This document shows positions 34,401 to 48,232 of a DNA stretch of 64,000 bases, one piece after another. This stretch comes from Casuarius casuarius. Lineage: Eukaryota; Chordata; Aves; Casuariiformes; Casuariidae. The position numbers were made by a program, and so were the translations under genes. The stretch spans positions 1,264,708 to 1,328,707 of the forward strand of contig PTFA01000087.1 of NCBI GenBank assembly GCA_003342895.1. Reading direction: 5' to 3'. The first letter of the stretch is position 1, and each line of letters starts with the position of its first letter. The notes under the pieces were generated by a model. That model saw only the letters and a list, made by a program, of their open reading frames with translations. It searched no databases and had not been told where the DNA came from.

Positions 34401-37400
34401 TCAGCATCTCACGTATTTGTTTCCAGTGGCATTAAGTACTCCACGCAGAAGGCCCTACATACAAGCATTTGGAGCTACTGGCTGCTCATGTTCGGTAGCC
34501 CAGATAGCATGAGCGAGCTGCTGGGCTGAGAGGGAAAGGGAGGAGGGAAATAAATCTTCTCTTTGGATTCCTCATGTGGAACAAAGCAGACCCTGACACC
34601 AGCCTGTACCGGGATCCCTCACTCAGCTCTGTGCAGGCATTTGGAGTGGAAAGCTATGCTGCCTATATGGGATGCTGTTTCCACTCTGGACACGGTTGTT
34701 AAGTACAGTATTAGCCTTATTGGACATCAGCTGTGGCTGCATTTCAAGTATGCACCAGTATGGTATGCTTTCCAAAGAAGACAGAGGCTAATGAGGAAGC
34801 CTGGGAGTGGTGGGCAAAATGGAAAGGAAAAACTATTTGTAACTTTTTTTCCCTTCATCACAACAAGTGTTGGGTTATTAAATCAAAAACATAACTATCT
34901 TTCTACTTTGTAGATGACAGAAACATGTTTTGGGCAATTTCACACACTCAACCATTGTGATTTTGACATCTCTTCATGGAACCAAACCTTTGCGCTTTCA
35001 ATTCAATTTATCCAGCTGCAGAACGGCCACAAGAGTCTCTGACTCGGCCAAAACAGAGCTGGGAAGTCAAAGGGGGCATGAGCAAAGGAGGGAGAAGAGT
35101 CTTGGGATGAGCAGCTGCACAGTCACCACCATAAGCAACAGCACAATGTGTATGCATGTGTGTGTGTACGGGTGATATGAACATCCATCTCCCAACTTAG
35201 GCTGACTGCTGACAGACTGAAGATGAAGAGGGATGTACATGGGAATAGGCAGAGGACGCAGCTTGGAAGATGTGAGAAATATGAAGAAAAAAGGACAAAG
35301 CAACCCTGGCAGNTGAAGCAGAGAGAGAACATATTCCTTTGGAAGCTTTTGAAACAGAAAAACTNATTACCTGCCCTTCCTATTTTTAGAGCTTTGGGTC
35401 AAGAAATTGTTGGGTAAAGTGTCAAAAATTCACCCATCAGAAGACTCTTACGTGACTGCTGCAGAAATTAAGTTCATGCGCTAAAGATGGTGCAGTTTGG
35501 TGCACTTTACAGTTGCCTTTTATTCTCCCATTAATTAAGGGGATAATCTTTATGGCAGAGGAGTAAAAGGCTGTAAACTGCTTTTGCATGTGATTAGATG
35601 TTGAAGTGCNGAAGTCGTTTGGCAGTATGTTTCAGTATCGGGGAACTTGATCTGTGTAATAGAGAGAAAACCAAAAAGATGGAAGAGAACACCTGATTTC
35701 GTATTAGGAAGGTCTGCGTCAGTGTGGGAATTCCCTTGTGCTAACAGTAGCTTAAATGAGTTTTTGAGTATTGAAGCAAAAGAAAAGGAGCTAGTTAGTA
35801 CCCTAGGCTGTTTCTGAGAAGCATGCATCCATTTTGCAGTTTTGCCACCCCAGCATTTGGGTAAGGCATCAGATTCAGCCACTCTAAAGCACAGGCACAA
35901 ATCCTAACCCTGTGACTGACATGCTGGTGCTCAGGGGACTGCAAACAGACTACCAGTCATTAAAGCAGTTGCTGTAAGATTATTACACTATGGAGAAATC
36001 AGGGCCACAAAAACCCTCCACTTTAATGATCACTCAGCCATGTGTGCCTCTTCTTCCCCCCGCCCCCAAGTCCCCCAGCTCCGGCAGAATTCCCTCCTTG
36101 CCCCGAATAATCATTCCAGCACCACGTACGGAAAGGTAATTCCATCTCAAAAGAGACCGCAAAGGAAAATCTGCAATGCTCCTTTCCCCTCAGAGGGGAA
36201 CCCAGCCCTGTTTTGGAGCAGAACAGCCAGCAGGCTGAGCTGGACCTCGGGACGCTGCAAGCCCTGGGTCCCACCGCTAAAGGCAGCTGGACAGGCCTCC
36301 TGAAGACCTGAAAGACTGCTGCAAGAACCTCACTAAAGCCAAGTCTTTTAAGAAAATGCTTTTATTTTTGTTGAGTTGGCACATTCCAACAGAAATATTT
36401 TTCCAATCAGTTAATTATTTTTGTGGCACAACTTCTGCCAGCTAGTCTAGAGATGAAAAGCTGGGATAGGAGGGCTATGGTCCTTCTACGCACAATTACC
36501 CTGGCACTCACAACATTTAAGATAACAGACCCCAGTTAGGAAGAGTATGAAGAACTTATCTACCATTTGTATTGTGTTTATAGATCTCTCTCTCTAAAAG
36601 GCAAATCAAAGTCCTTTTTTGCTTATAGTGATAATTCTGGGTAATGCTTCTTAGCTGCTGACAGGTCTGCAACCCGCTTTGGAAAAGCAATTTTTTTCTG
36701 GTATTTGTATTCAAAAGTTTTGTTCTTAGTCTGCAGGCCAGTTCACTGTCCAAGCCATGAACCTAACGTCAGAGAAATTCCATTGCTGAATGGAGTACTT
36801 ACTCAGGCTTCCCATTTGCAAGAAAGATGAAAGCATTTGTAGTACACCACACCTTTTTAATCCTTCACTGCTCTTAGATGNTATTGCATGCTATTGGAAT
36901 CTTTTGTGCAATACACTGAAATGGCTTTCCAGTATGTGCATGGATAAAGATAAAAATCAAACACTTCAGATGGTGAAAATGAGTATTGCTCCATTGGGAA
37001 AGGCAGAATGCCAACTTACACCAGTCAGTCACGGACATCATTTAACACATACAATTCAGACATTTCTCACAGTCATACCTTTGGCTTCAATGGAGATGTG
37101 ACTACTTAAAGCAGGCTGTGTTTGCTTCTAACTTCTTTTTGTAGGTAAAAATATCTTAGAAATGAATAGAATAAGGGTAGGAGTGTGACTGGCCAGTTGA
37201 GTTTCAGTTGAACATGAGTTTCTAACTTAAGAAATNACAGGTGCTGGCAGTAATTCTCTCTCACTTACTTTCTNCCCCTCCCTTAAATCCCCATTGACAG
37301 TTGAAAGGTGGTAGTGTTGGCAAACCTACATTTTCCAGGGTTGTGAGGACGAACTATTCAGGAAATGAAGCTGGGTGACTATACCTCGAATCTCGTTAAA

Positions 37401-38203
37401 AGTTCAACTTGCTCCTTTACCTAAGTACACATTTAATATGNGAATAAAATATCTGGGGCTTTTCTATTGTTAGCATCATCATGACTGGGTGAATATATTA
37501 AAGTTTGTAAGGCTGCGAGAGATTCTGTGATGGATGCTGCTAGGGGAGTGCAGCATACACATACAGAACATCTGCACACATGTAAGTGATATTCATTTAT
37601 GGAAGTTTTTTGTAAGGACTGTAAAGACTCCCTTGGTTAATGACACGGTTCAATCTTTTTACATTTCCTCACAGATTCAGGGTAGAAAAGTATTCCCTTC
37701 CCCCTTCAGTGCTTGTTGCTAGAGGCATCTGATAATCAGACTAATCTTGGGACCAATTTTAAAACGCCTAACAGCTCAGTAAACTAAAATACTTAGGCAA
37801 TTTATTCTCTGCATATTGTCAGCTATGTAACACTTGATTTCTCATTTCATGACTGCATTTTATTGTTTTAAACTGAAATCCAGCATGTGTGTTTCCAACA
37901 GATTATCTCCATAATCACTTTCTTTTTGCTATGGAAATGATCTGAAAATTGTTCTTTGATATGAGAGAAGAGTTCACAAGGCCACACTGTACAAAAGCTC
38001 GAATCGTGCAATTATCATTTGTAAAGAGAAACTGTTATCAAAGTAACTGCAGGGGACACCTCCAGGACTCCTCTCAGAGTCAGGAAATTTGAAACATATA
38101 TTTCTCTAACATGAATTTCACTCCGAACCCTTCTGAATAATTCATGAGAGCTGATTTAATGTTGTAGTTAAATCTGGCATTCAGGCCGGAGATCAGGGGC
38201 TCT

Positions 38204-38848
38204 GTGGCAGATGTCGGATTTTGCCAGTTCCTTTGGGGCAGGGGGATAAAGACGGGCTCTTGCGAGGAGGGGTTTGCTACCTCATTTTGGGAAGTCCCTT
38301 CTCGTCTTGCAGGAAAAGGCTGGGCTGGTGCCGGGTACGATACTTCCTTCTTCTCATGGCTGCATCCGGGGGAGGAAGGAAGGAAACACGGAGAGGGAGC
38401 GCCTGTCCCCCGCCAGCGCGAGGGCTTATGGCAATCAGAACCAGAGGCTCTATTTTGCTTAAGTAGCATCAAATTACCCAAACTGATGGATAGCAGATGG
38501 TATCTGTTCTTTAAAGAAAGAAGCAACCTTGAAATGCGAAAACGCCATTTTGTTCTTCATTCAGTAAATGATAGGAGCTATAAATTCCTGGAAAATGGTA
38601 GTTTACAAAGAACTAAAAGGAAGACCTGTAGTTTGGCATGTGACCAGTATGGGAGTGAGCCTGATTTTAAATATCTCACGTGTCTTCTGGCAGGCAAACT
38701 AGCCGAAGCGAAGCTCATTGCTTGTATTTTTTACTTGTTGCTGATCCATGCAATAGGCAATTGGTGCCTAAGACCAACACTTGCTAAAAAAGAAAAGAAA
38801 AGGTCGAATACACCATGGCCACTACTGCAGGAATTACTGCAGGGATAA
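38204..38848 (+). other. Unrecognised 214-codon open reading frame
   Basis: This is the longest ATG-to-stop frame in the window. It begins MADVGFCQFLWGRG and ends LLQELLQG. The first third is G+C-rich; a hydrophobic stretch (LIACIFYLLLIHAIG) lies near residues 180-194. No domain or family is recognised. The - strand is also open for 148 codons across 38080-38526, so a locally low stop density explains part of the length. It lies 2.3 kb beyond the last recognised ARHGAP8 exon and is antisense to that gene. It is probably not a protein-coding gene. Confidence 0.15.
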
Positions 38849-39189
38849 GAGGCAGCTGTGCCTGGTGGCTCACTTCACTAGCACACTGCCACTAAGCTAG
38901 GAAATTCCTGCTCTCTCCTGACCTAGGACAAGGGAGTTGGAAAACTAAAACTATGAGGTAAACGCCCTGTCNGAGGGCTCTGGGGACTTCTTAGGCAAAG
39001 CTGACGTTCAGGAACTCAGGATTTCACCCCACAGGGCTCTGGTATGTCACCTTGCCAAAGCTGCTGAGTATTCAGATTCCCATTACACAACTTTGCCTGA
39101 AGACTGCTAAATTTAAAATGTCCTTTAATTTTGCTGGATTTTTGCAGGGAAACATGGGAAAATGAAATACAACTATTTTGTAGTACTCC

Positions 39190-39340
39190 TCAACATTTAA
39201 TCCCAAAGCACTTTTCAAATGCCACATGCTACTTCCTTTTACAGACAGTGAAACTAAGGCATACATATTTTGACCCAGGTCAGAGAGTTAGTTATAGTAG
39301 CAAAATACTGAGGTTTCGCTGATTCCTAGCCTCAGCCATT
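39190..39340 (-). repeat. MIR (CORE-SINE) fragment
   Basis: The segment ttttacagacagtgaaacta, then aggca, gacccaggtcagagagttag and a gattccta end, follows the antisense MIR consensus 'ttttacagatgaggaaactgaggca ... aaggtcacacagctag ... gattc'. The match is diverged but collinear over about 100 bases. Recognised by pattern, not by alignment. Confidence 0.6.
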
Positions 39341-41196
39341 GGCTCAAGGCCAAATTCCTCCTCCGTAAGTACATGGTGCTGATTCACAGAACCGCACTGC
39401 CAAATCACTGAGCAGCACTGCACATAATTGGGTTTGTTTTTCATAATACAACAGACTACAATGCTGTCACTGATAATTCAGGTCTAAAATTGAGACTAGT
39501 TGCAGTACAAAACTTAGACAGCTTTATCTTTTGCAACCTCCTTTTGCTGAAACGCGACAGTCATGAATATGTGTTATTCTCTTTGTATTATGCAATATTT
39601 TACATTTAAATAGAAATAACGTTTGCTTATTACTTACAGACATTGGAGAGTGAAAAGTTGTCCTTGGGACACTTGAGGAACTGCGCAAAAGACATGACTA
39701 CAATTTGAGAAGCTTGTCCTAAAATATCTTGCTCCAAAGCCTCTGTATTTTTCAAATTTTAATCATTGCCTAATGCTATAGATGACACCTACTGGGCAAA
39801 TGAAGGCCTGACACATCCAGCATTTCATGGCTTTCCGAATACTAGGTTATTTTCCTAAATTGCTGACAAAAACAAATCATCTTTTATCCACTGCAGTATG
39901 GTTTTGTTACACCCTTTATATAGATGGGTAATTCATAACTGCTGAGATGAAGGCAAGAAATACAAACTCTCAACCACCTAGAAGCTACAGGATAAAAAGT
40001 GGCTTTGTGTTTGCAGAGGAGGGGATGGCTAAACTGGCCTCCAGTTTTATTGAAGTCTGAATGGTCCCTCTCTTTCAGTAGCTTTGTACAGGAGCAGGAA
40101 GACCAGACCGTTAGGGAAAATANTGCTCACCTTTGTCACCACTGGTTCATTTTCTTTTGCTTTGCAAGCAACCATAATGATAACCCCATTACACCATGCC
40201 ATTATCAGTGTTAAACAATGAACGAGCAGCGCGTTAAAGAGTTCATCAAATACAAGCAATATTAATGGCACAGTTAAAAAGAAAACACTGAAATTTCCTT
40301 TGTTATTTAGGTATATTGTCCAAGTTGTTGCTGTTACTGCTTTTTAGAGAAACTGATTTGAAGAGCAAATTTCTGTCAACTCAAATTCCAAAAGCATGCA
40401 GCCCAAACATAAGGAATGTCTTCTCAAAGTTGTTCTATATTCTGAATTATGCAGTCACTGATATAAACAAAATGTCCAAGTATTTAAAGAAAAAACATAA
40501 GATTTGAACTCCCCATTAGAACTTATAAAAAATCTTCCATACACTTTGCATGTGCAGCTACAGTGATTAACTGGGCATATTAGATATTTGCAAGCATAAT
40601 TAGCTAGCTGTCTGCACAGCTTAAATTATCCAGGAAATACTTCCTTCTCCACAGCAGTTGCAAACCTGATGTGTCACAACTGCACACAACTTCTTGTGTA
40701 AAGCAAGGCACTTAAATGTATTGAGAAATAGTTCTAAAAATTTTAGTATCTTAAAAACTGATTCCATCTTTATTCACTTATTAGATAAACTTGTAACAAA
40801 CCTGTTACCAAATAAGTAATAAAAAAAAAGGTTGTACAATCAGGAGTGGTCTAGAACTTAGCTCTGCGTGGCCTCAGAAAATAATGTCACGTAGTGAGGT
40901 CTTCAGATCCCTAAAGAAATGACAGAGAGGCATCCAGTGGTGTGAATTGTTTTTAGCTATTGGTCTTGGAACATTTATATACATATTCTCCCACGTGAAG
41001 AGAGTATATGGGGAAGTGTGCTTCTCCCAACACCTTTGGTATTTGGAAAGTTATAGAAACTTCACTGCTTATGGAAAGTGTTCTTTGCAAGAGAGAGCCC
41101 TGAATATAAAGCTCACATAAGTTCAGACATGCAGACTCTTCCTCCAGGCAGCCACACCCTGTTTCCTTTCCTAGGAGCGCTAAGGTAAGACCTCAC

Positions 41197-41377
41197 CAGG
41201 CACTGTTCGGGAGTTGAATATATTCAAGTAGAAATCTATCAGTAGTTCGGTGAAGAGATTTAGAGGTACCAAAGCACTCCAAGAGGCTGTTCCTTGAGAT
41301 GGCCAGATCAAATTCAAGCCAAAGACACAGGCTAGGTTGGATCCTGTCATTCTGTTATATATGCTCTCCTGTGAAAC
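41197..41377 (-). CDS. ARHGAP8: ARHGAP8 coding exon, C-terminal RhoGAP segment
   Basis: The exon is 181 bases, starting in phase 0 after tatatttttccag. It reads [20 protein letters not shown], then [25 protein letters not shown] and RTVPG. The conserved RhoGAP asparagine lies in [10 protein letters not shown]; the usual Pro of the GPNL motif is Leu, as in mammalian ARHGAP8. The exon ends with one base carried over before gtgagg. If that donor is not used, the frame adds EVLP and stops at 41180, giving a possible short alternative C terminus. Confidence 0.94.
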
Positions 41378-44300
41378 CTGGAAAAATATAAACATAAGTA
41401 AGTATATGTAGACATGTGCCACTGAAAGTGAGAGAGAAGATACCATACACTATCTAGGATGAACCAACTGACTGGAGTAGACCCTGACCACAGGTACATC
41501 ACTAGATTCTTAAAAGCTTCNGTTGGACTTATGGGGCCACTGGGATCTGTGTCCAACAGGTATAACCTCAGATGTCATTAAGTCAAGCAAAAAGACTGAA
41601 TTGTTTCCTTATGCTACTCAGATAAAATGTGTTCGGTCTTTCTGTGTGGATTCTATCTCTGATGGGAGATGGTGGAGAGGATAGTGGAAGTGAACAGCTA
41701 TTTCATCTCTTTGTATTACGTCATTTACGGAATAAACCTCCAGGATTTCTGAAGTTGTTTGCAAGGGTTTAGAGGGACTTTTTTTTCTCCCACTAATGCA
41801 AAGCTTTGCGTCTAAGTCCTCTCACTCCAACTCAATTCCTCCAAAACAGTGGAGCTGGAAATAGGATGTAGGTAAGATGNACAGCACTGAAATCTGTCCT
41901 GTACTTCGGTGATGTGTCCTACTAGTATCTGCGGATGTGAGCACACATCTGGGTAGCAGGAAGGAATTTTTTTCCTGTGTGCGCTTGGCAGGTAATTTGT
42001 GAGTGTTTTGCCCTCCTGAACTGCATGGCAGGTATCTAACACTCAGTATGACCTTGGTGTCCTATCTGACAAATTTCCTGTTATTTTAAAGAGCCAGCAA
42101 GCTGAAGGCGCTCTTCATTCCTCCTGGCCTAGGTAATTCATCCAGTTCTTTCCAGGCCAATGGCTGGAGTTGCTTCTTGATTGGTAATCTGTCATGAGAA
42201 GATCCTCCAGCCACAGACTGGGATGTACTAGTTACTCCAAAGTTGTCATCTCAGAATGGAACAGGGGATTATTGGGCAAAATCTCCCACATATTCTTCCT
42301 GCTACGATTTCAAGTAGAATAGGAAAGCAAAAGTTCTACTTCTCAGTGTCTCTCCATTTCTGCCTTGCAGTGCAGCCTCCTGAAAAGGCAACTCTGTGGT
42401 ATCAGTAAAGTGTGATGGCCCTAAAGGAAGTCCTAAGAAACATTATGATCACTTGCACTCTTCTTAGTATGTGCATAAACTCCAGTTCCCTCTACCCAAT
42501 AAAGCAGTATTCATTCTTCTCTATCTCCCTGAGTACAGCCTCCTTCTCCTCAGCATTCAAACTAGTGAGAAGCCTGCTTGCTCAGCCATGAGGGGATCTC
42601 ATGTCCCTTAGTCACAGGAAGAAAGTCTTTACCTTGGGAGACATGAAGAAGCCCACAAGCTTAGCATTTTCTTCCGAACCATATTANTTTTCCCAACCAG
42701 AGGTACTATTTCTCCATCCAATGCTACTGTGCCTGCTACAAGTATTAAAAGGTTCATTTGTTTTTAAGGTCATGGAGCAGGGCTGGATAAAGGAAGAGGT
42801 TGTTAATAAGGGGATACCGGTGCCACAACTGCCTTTCCAAAGGAATGGGTTCACAACATGAAAATAAAAAGATGACAGATTAAACAGCCATGTCTGTTTC
42901 ATGACCTTAAGCAAAAACCACACCATTCTCTCTCAAGTACTAATCACGTATAGCCTGCTGACCCTCACATGCAGCTCCCAATGCACTATTTAACTATAAA
43001 GAAAAACCAACAAGCCCATCTTGTTCATTTAATCTGCTTCAGATGAGATCAGCTTAAACAAGAGATCATTATACTACAGCAATGCAGCAAATCCTAAACT
43101 ACTACCAAAATAACTGATGAGGGAAAACAATCAGGATAACGATGTCTATGCTATTAATGAGGAGACACTCACCTAGGTACAACCCTGATGGTAGAGAGAC
43201 AATGAAGCTGGCCTTTGGATACTGCTAAATATAACAGGGTCAGGGACTGTGATCTGGCCCTCAGGTCAAATGGCCCAGACTGGCTGCATTCATACTACAT
43301 AGCGTTTTGCTGTGCAACCCCTATGGATCTAGGACAAATTATTTTTTGGTGTTTCCTTCAACTGAAAGTGTCTAAAATAACATGAGAGCTCTGCTGCAGC
43401 CCATCAGTGTTTTTTATAGCACAAGACCGAAGATACACGTTGTATACCCTAAGGCAAGTACTTCAAGCGTACACAGGGCGGGTACCTTGTGATGGCACAA
43501 AAGCCTGTGGTACAACACTGGAGGACAGCGGAAGGTGGAAGGAGCAAAATCTGTTGTAATTTTATCCACACTGTTTTTTTGGGCAGCACTCCCTGACATA
43601 TTCTATTTTGTTAGCCACGTACAGGTGCGGTCTTCGAGTGCTAGTTGAAACACACCCAGCCTGAATTAGTTGCTCTCTTCAAAGGCCTACGTTTCTGCAC
43701 AAAGCAACAACACTCTGACTTGCTGGGAGAGCTAGCATTTTTTTTCTTTTTTGGCCAAATATCTCAAAGAATGTCTCCAATACCAAGATGAAACCGCTCC
43801 TTACCTCTTCTCAAGAACAACTGAATAATGGACTGGATGCTCCAAAAAGGAAAAAAAAAGAATCCCACCTGCTACCACTCTGTGAATGCTTCAAGGAGAG
43901 AGTCAATGGTGAAAGGATCAACAAAAATACCCATGTCACAGCCTTTCCCCTGAGGGAGAAAATTCTTAAGATAAAAGGAAGCAGTGATTGAATTTAAGGC
44001 AGACCTACACTAAACCTTATCTGTGAGTCATCAGTTAGGCTGTCACTTAGGAATTCAAGGGAGACGCTACATGTTGCTTCACTCCAAAATGCAAAGCAAT
44101 CCCTTCCTCAGCAGATCCATGAAAAAATGTGCGACCAAATCCTACTCTCCTGCCACAATAATCTTTGCCTGCCCATCAAGATACGCAAGTAAGGAAGCCA
44201 TGTCATACCTGTGGTGTGTAATGGCTTTATCCCTCCCAGACAGGATCAGGCTTCAAACTGTCTCAGACCTCTCACTACTCCAAGGTCACATTTCTTTCAC

Positions 44301-47300
44301 AAACGTCACAAATACATCCACTTCACCTACGATACTCTCAGCAGCAGCTGATGTTTTCTTCCAACGCTAGACCATGGAAGGGCAGCATGCAGTCAGCCAA
44401 CCTCTTTACGAGCTGCCCTTCTAAACAATCACACCCCAAAGCTACGATCTATCTAAGAAATACAAATGACATCTTTAGCATTTGGAATAAACTCCCTAGA
44501 TTCCTTGTTTGATTCCATCACAAAGTTAGTAACCATCACTTCTGTGTCAAGTGAGAATACATTTGCTCTGCCAATTTGACAAGCTAATAAAAGACAGTTC
44601 TCCAAGGACCTAGATCATATCTTTGAACGAATCATCTGAACATCACAGAAACATATTACAAGAAAGAACTACACAGCTCCAGTTTCTTGCTTTTTCTCCC
44701 ATTTCATTGTAACATGTATAGCAAAATCATTAAATAATGACAGCTTATACTAAAAGAAAGTCTAAAAGTTGTCTTAGTCTTCAGATAAAACTTGTATGTT
44801 GCTAAACTCATCAAGTAAACACTGAAGTTTTTGTGTCACACAACNAAAGCAAAATACACATCTCCACCATTTCACAATAAACACCGAGCTTCCCCAGCAA
44901 AACTATGACAATTTTTGGATTTCACATATGTGCGTCCCAGCNCCCTCATGCATACTACAGGAGTGAAACCAGAGAGCCACTATACACCACAATGAACTCA
45001 TACAGAGAAATGATAGAGGGTAGAAACGGCTAATTACCATCACATTTTAAATATAAAAGTATATCACCATCTCTCTGCCTTCTTAGTTTCAATGCTCAAG
45101 GGACTCCCACAAAACATTGACAAAAGAAAATTACCTTTACTAGTTATTAAAACACCCCCACAAACTGACTGGCAATACTAGTTTCCATCCCCAACTCTGC
45201 TAACCTTGCAGAGGTGCCAATGGCTTGTGGCTGCTCAGTGAGGCTTAGCATCTAACCTTTCCTAATGCCCACCCTCTCCCCACCCCCCCAGGTTTAGTGG
45301 TGCTAATTACGCTTTTTAATTGGACAAGTGATTGAGACAAAAAATTAATTCAGAGCAACTTTTTCCAGCTTGTACTTGAGTTTAACTTTGTTGCTTCAGT
45401 TATAGATTTGAAGAAGAGCTCATTTGTCCAAAGCCTTGTCCATTTTTTTCTAGTTGGTGCAAGGCTGAGGTTTCAATTTGGCAGAGTTTTTGCAATGGTT
45501 CTTTTCAGTCAAGTCAGCCACCCCTCCCCTGTATTGGGCATGAATGAAGGGACAGAAATGAGCTGCAGAGAGGGAAAGTATATAAAGAGGGGGCTGTATA
45601 AGCTGGTACCAACACTGAAGACATTGTAATAAAAACACAACCTAAAAGATATTATTGTCTCTACAAACTAACTGTAAACTATCAAGGAAAAATGCAATTA
45701 CAGTTTTCCATGAACTGGAAAATATAATATATATAATTTGGTTTGTGACTTCAGAACTGTAAAACTGTAGCTCCCAGCATGTTCTGCCAAGTAATCTGCA
45801 GGAAAACAACTCTGAGCCCTGTAAACCTGTGTGCACATTCACAAAGCCACTCCACCGCACATGCAAAGCGGGGCATGCGAGACACAAACACTTGCTTGTG
45901 TACACTCATCTCTTGTGAGAGCAACTGAGCAAGCATGGAAAACTTCTACAGACACAATTAAAGGACCAAGTGGGGAAAACAAGCTTTTGCTTTTCTCCTT
46001 ACTTCTAGTTGTCTGATTATGCCTATGGACCTGGGGGGGTCCACTTCAAATGCAAGGGGACTGCGTACCCCAGCAGGTCACTCTCCAGCAGCCAAATGCA
46101 CTGCAGAGTAGAGATGGGCAGTTTGCACCTTTCACAGCATGCTAGGCTCATTACTGGCACAATCATTCACTGCCAATCTGAGGTTAAAGGATTTGGACCT
46201 ATTCTCAAAATTCAAGTCTTTTTCTTTTGTAGGAGTCAGACGGTCCTGGTGCAGCATTCTTGGATTAGAAGGAGCTGCTTCATTAAGTAAGGGGGTTGAG
46301 ACTGCAGAGAAAATAGGGATTTTTTTTTCTCTTTCCAGAAGTCTGGATCAAACTCACAGTGTTCAAAAACTGTATCCAGTGATTACAATTCATCCTACTT
46401 CATGAAATTACCACAAGTACCTCTTGCACTACTCAAGGCTGAGCTCATGGAAGAATTAAATTGCCTCTTAAAGGTAAGAAGGTTGATGCTTGTAGGTAAA
46501 AACTAGGATTATTGGAAGAGCGGTGTGTTAAAGTCTGAATTGTGGCAGCTTGCACAGCACACCGATCTGCAGTGAATAGAAATCTCTAGCCCCTAGATTG
46601 TTTCATGTTCCCTTGACCTTTCCAAATGCAAATATTCCCTGAAACATTAAGGATGAAAAGCTATGGATCAGCAAAAATCGCAGATCTGAGCATTAGTATC
46701 AACTTGACGCTGTGCTTTACATAATAAGGCAGACTCAAAAATAATGCTATGTTTTGTTGCCCAATTACAGAAAACACTATGTAGTACTTTTGCACACCTC
46801 ATTAACACCTCAAGTGCTCAGCATTTAAGAAATGCGTTGCAATGGTGCATCTATTATTGGAACAAAGTCACTTACACGATTCATAACACTGAGGAAAGAT
46901 ATCAGTTGCTAAAATAATAGCAAATGACACGAGGATTTTCTTAATAGCATTAGAGTTCAGCTAAGTAACAATAAATGAACATGTGGGTATTACAGGAATC
47001 TTGCTAGTGCTGTCTGAGTCAGGGTCATATCAATGTGTTTCCTTTAATCTTGCTTTTCTGTAGGGTTTTGATATAAAAAGGGATTAAATGTACTTGTTTC
47101 TGAAATATGCTACTGGCTAGACTATGGCAAATTTGTCTTAGCCCAAGAAGAGTTACCAGGGGCTAATTCCTTCACTGATGAAAATCAGCATCATTCCAAA
47201 TAAGTCATTGCTTTGGTGGGCTCTTAGGACTTCTGAAGGCTAGATCACTTTATTTAGGTGTCAGCTAAACACATACCATAAGCCTCAATTTTAGGCANCT

Positions 47301-48232
47301 GGGTTTGAAAAATGCAGCTTGGAAAAGGTAATGCATTGGCTAAGGCAGAANGGAGAGAAATTTACACTCCTATCCCTGTCTTATGTTACACAAAAACTGG
47401 CAGCAAAAGCGTATCACTAGGCTAAGAGCAGAGCTATGTTTAATGAAGTTCCAAACCCCCCCAAACTTATGGGGTTTCCCAAAATGGGCTAAAAAATAAT
47501 CAGCAAGTTGAAAATTAAGGCAGAAGACATATAATTTGATTTATCCTGCAGCACACCAAAAATACTTGCAAAACTTTGACATGGTCAAAGTTTTTCAGTT
47601 AACACTGTAGTAAGTTACAAAATGAAAGGCTATTTTGAAAGAGAAAATGTTATTTTAAAGATTTAATATAAAATATTTTATGATTTTGGAATATTCCAAA
47701 GCTCCTTAATACTTTTATCATTCTCTGAAATGACACAAGTCTGTTTGGTGTTTTAGCAGCCCAAGATTTACACTTTGGAGAAAAAAAGGTGAATTCATCC
47801 AGTTTTTTTCTAGTACCGAAGGTTCACTAACCCGTTTTCAAGTCTTTAAAAAGCTTTTTCACTCCAAAATAGGAAATAACAAAAACTAAATCAGTAAAGC
47901 ATACATGTGTGAGTGGGGAGTGGAAGGAGACAAGACTTNTAAGCATTTCAGTGCAGATGCAATTTCATTTGTATTCACACAGTAGTTTTTATTGCATCTA
48001 AGGAATTCTGCAGTGAATGTTTGGTCAAAACCATTGTTTAACACTGACTTTTATTAGACCTGGACAGTCCTGCAGCCTGAGTCTTCTGCATTAGCAATGA
48101 CTGCATAACCACCTTACCGTACTTTTTAAGTTCTTCAATTTCATTTTCTGAGGTGATTTAAAATGTTGAATTAACAAGAATAGAGTTAGAAAAAAAAACT
48201 GGCTCAACTTTGGAAATTTNGCCTATACTCAC
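41378..48232 (-). other. ARHGAP8: ARHGAP8 intron (6.9 kb)
   Basis: Donor gtgagt, acceptor tatatttttccag on the - strand. It contains an old sauropsid-type repeat fragment near 47240-47310. No other exon or RNA gene was recognised, and the short open frames look random. Confidence 0.65.
47240..47310. repeat. Old sauropsid-type interspersed repeat fragment (possible)
   Basis: The stretch cactttatttaggtgtcagc followed by aattttaggcanctgggttt and gaaaaatg resembles a common reptile/bird repeat motif ('tttaggtgcctaa ... attttaggcacctgggtttgaaaat'). Pattern recall only. Confidence 0.35.

Larger units (their letters stand above)
31447..41196. other. Intergenic region / possible ARHGAP8 3' end, mostly unassigned
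   Basis: The last coding exon and 3'UTR of ARHGAP8 should lie somewhere in this interval on the - strand, but no exon could be assigned with confidence. It contains a MIR fragment (39190-39340) and an unrecognised 214-codon + strand open frame (38204-38848). The rest has scattered short open frames without recognisable features. Confidence 0.45.
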
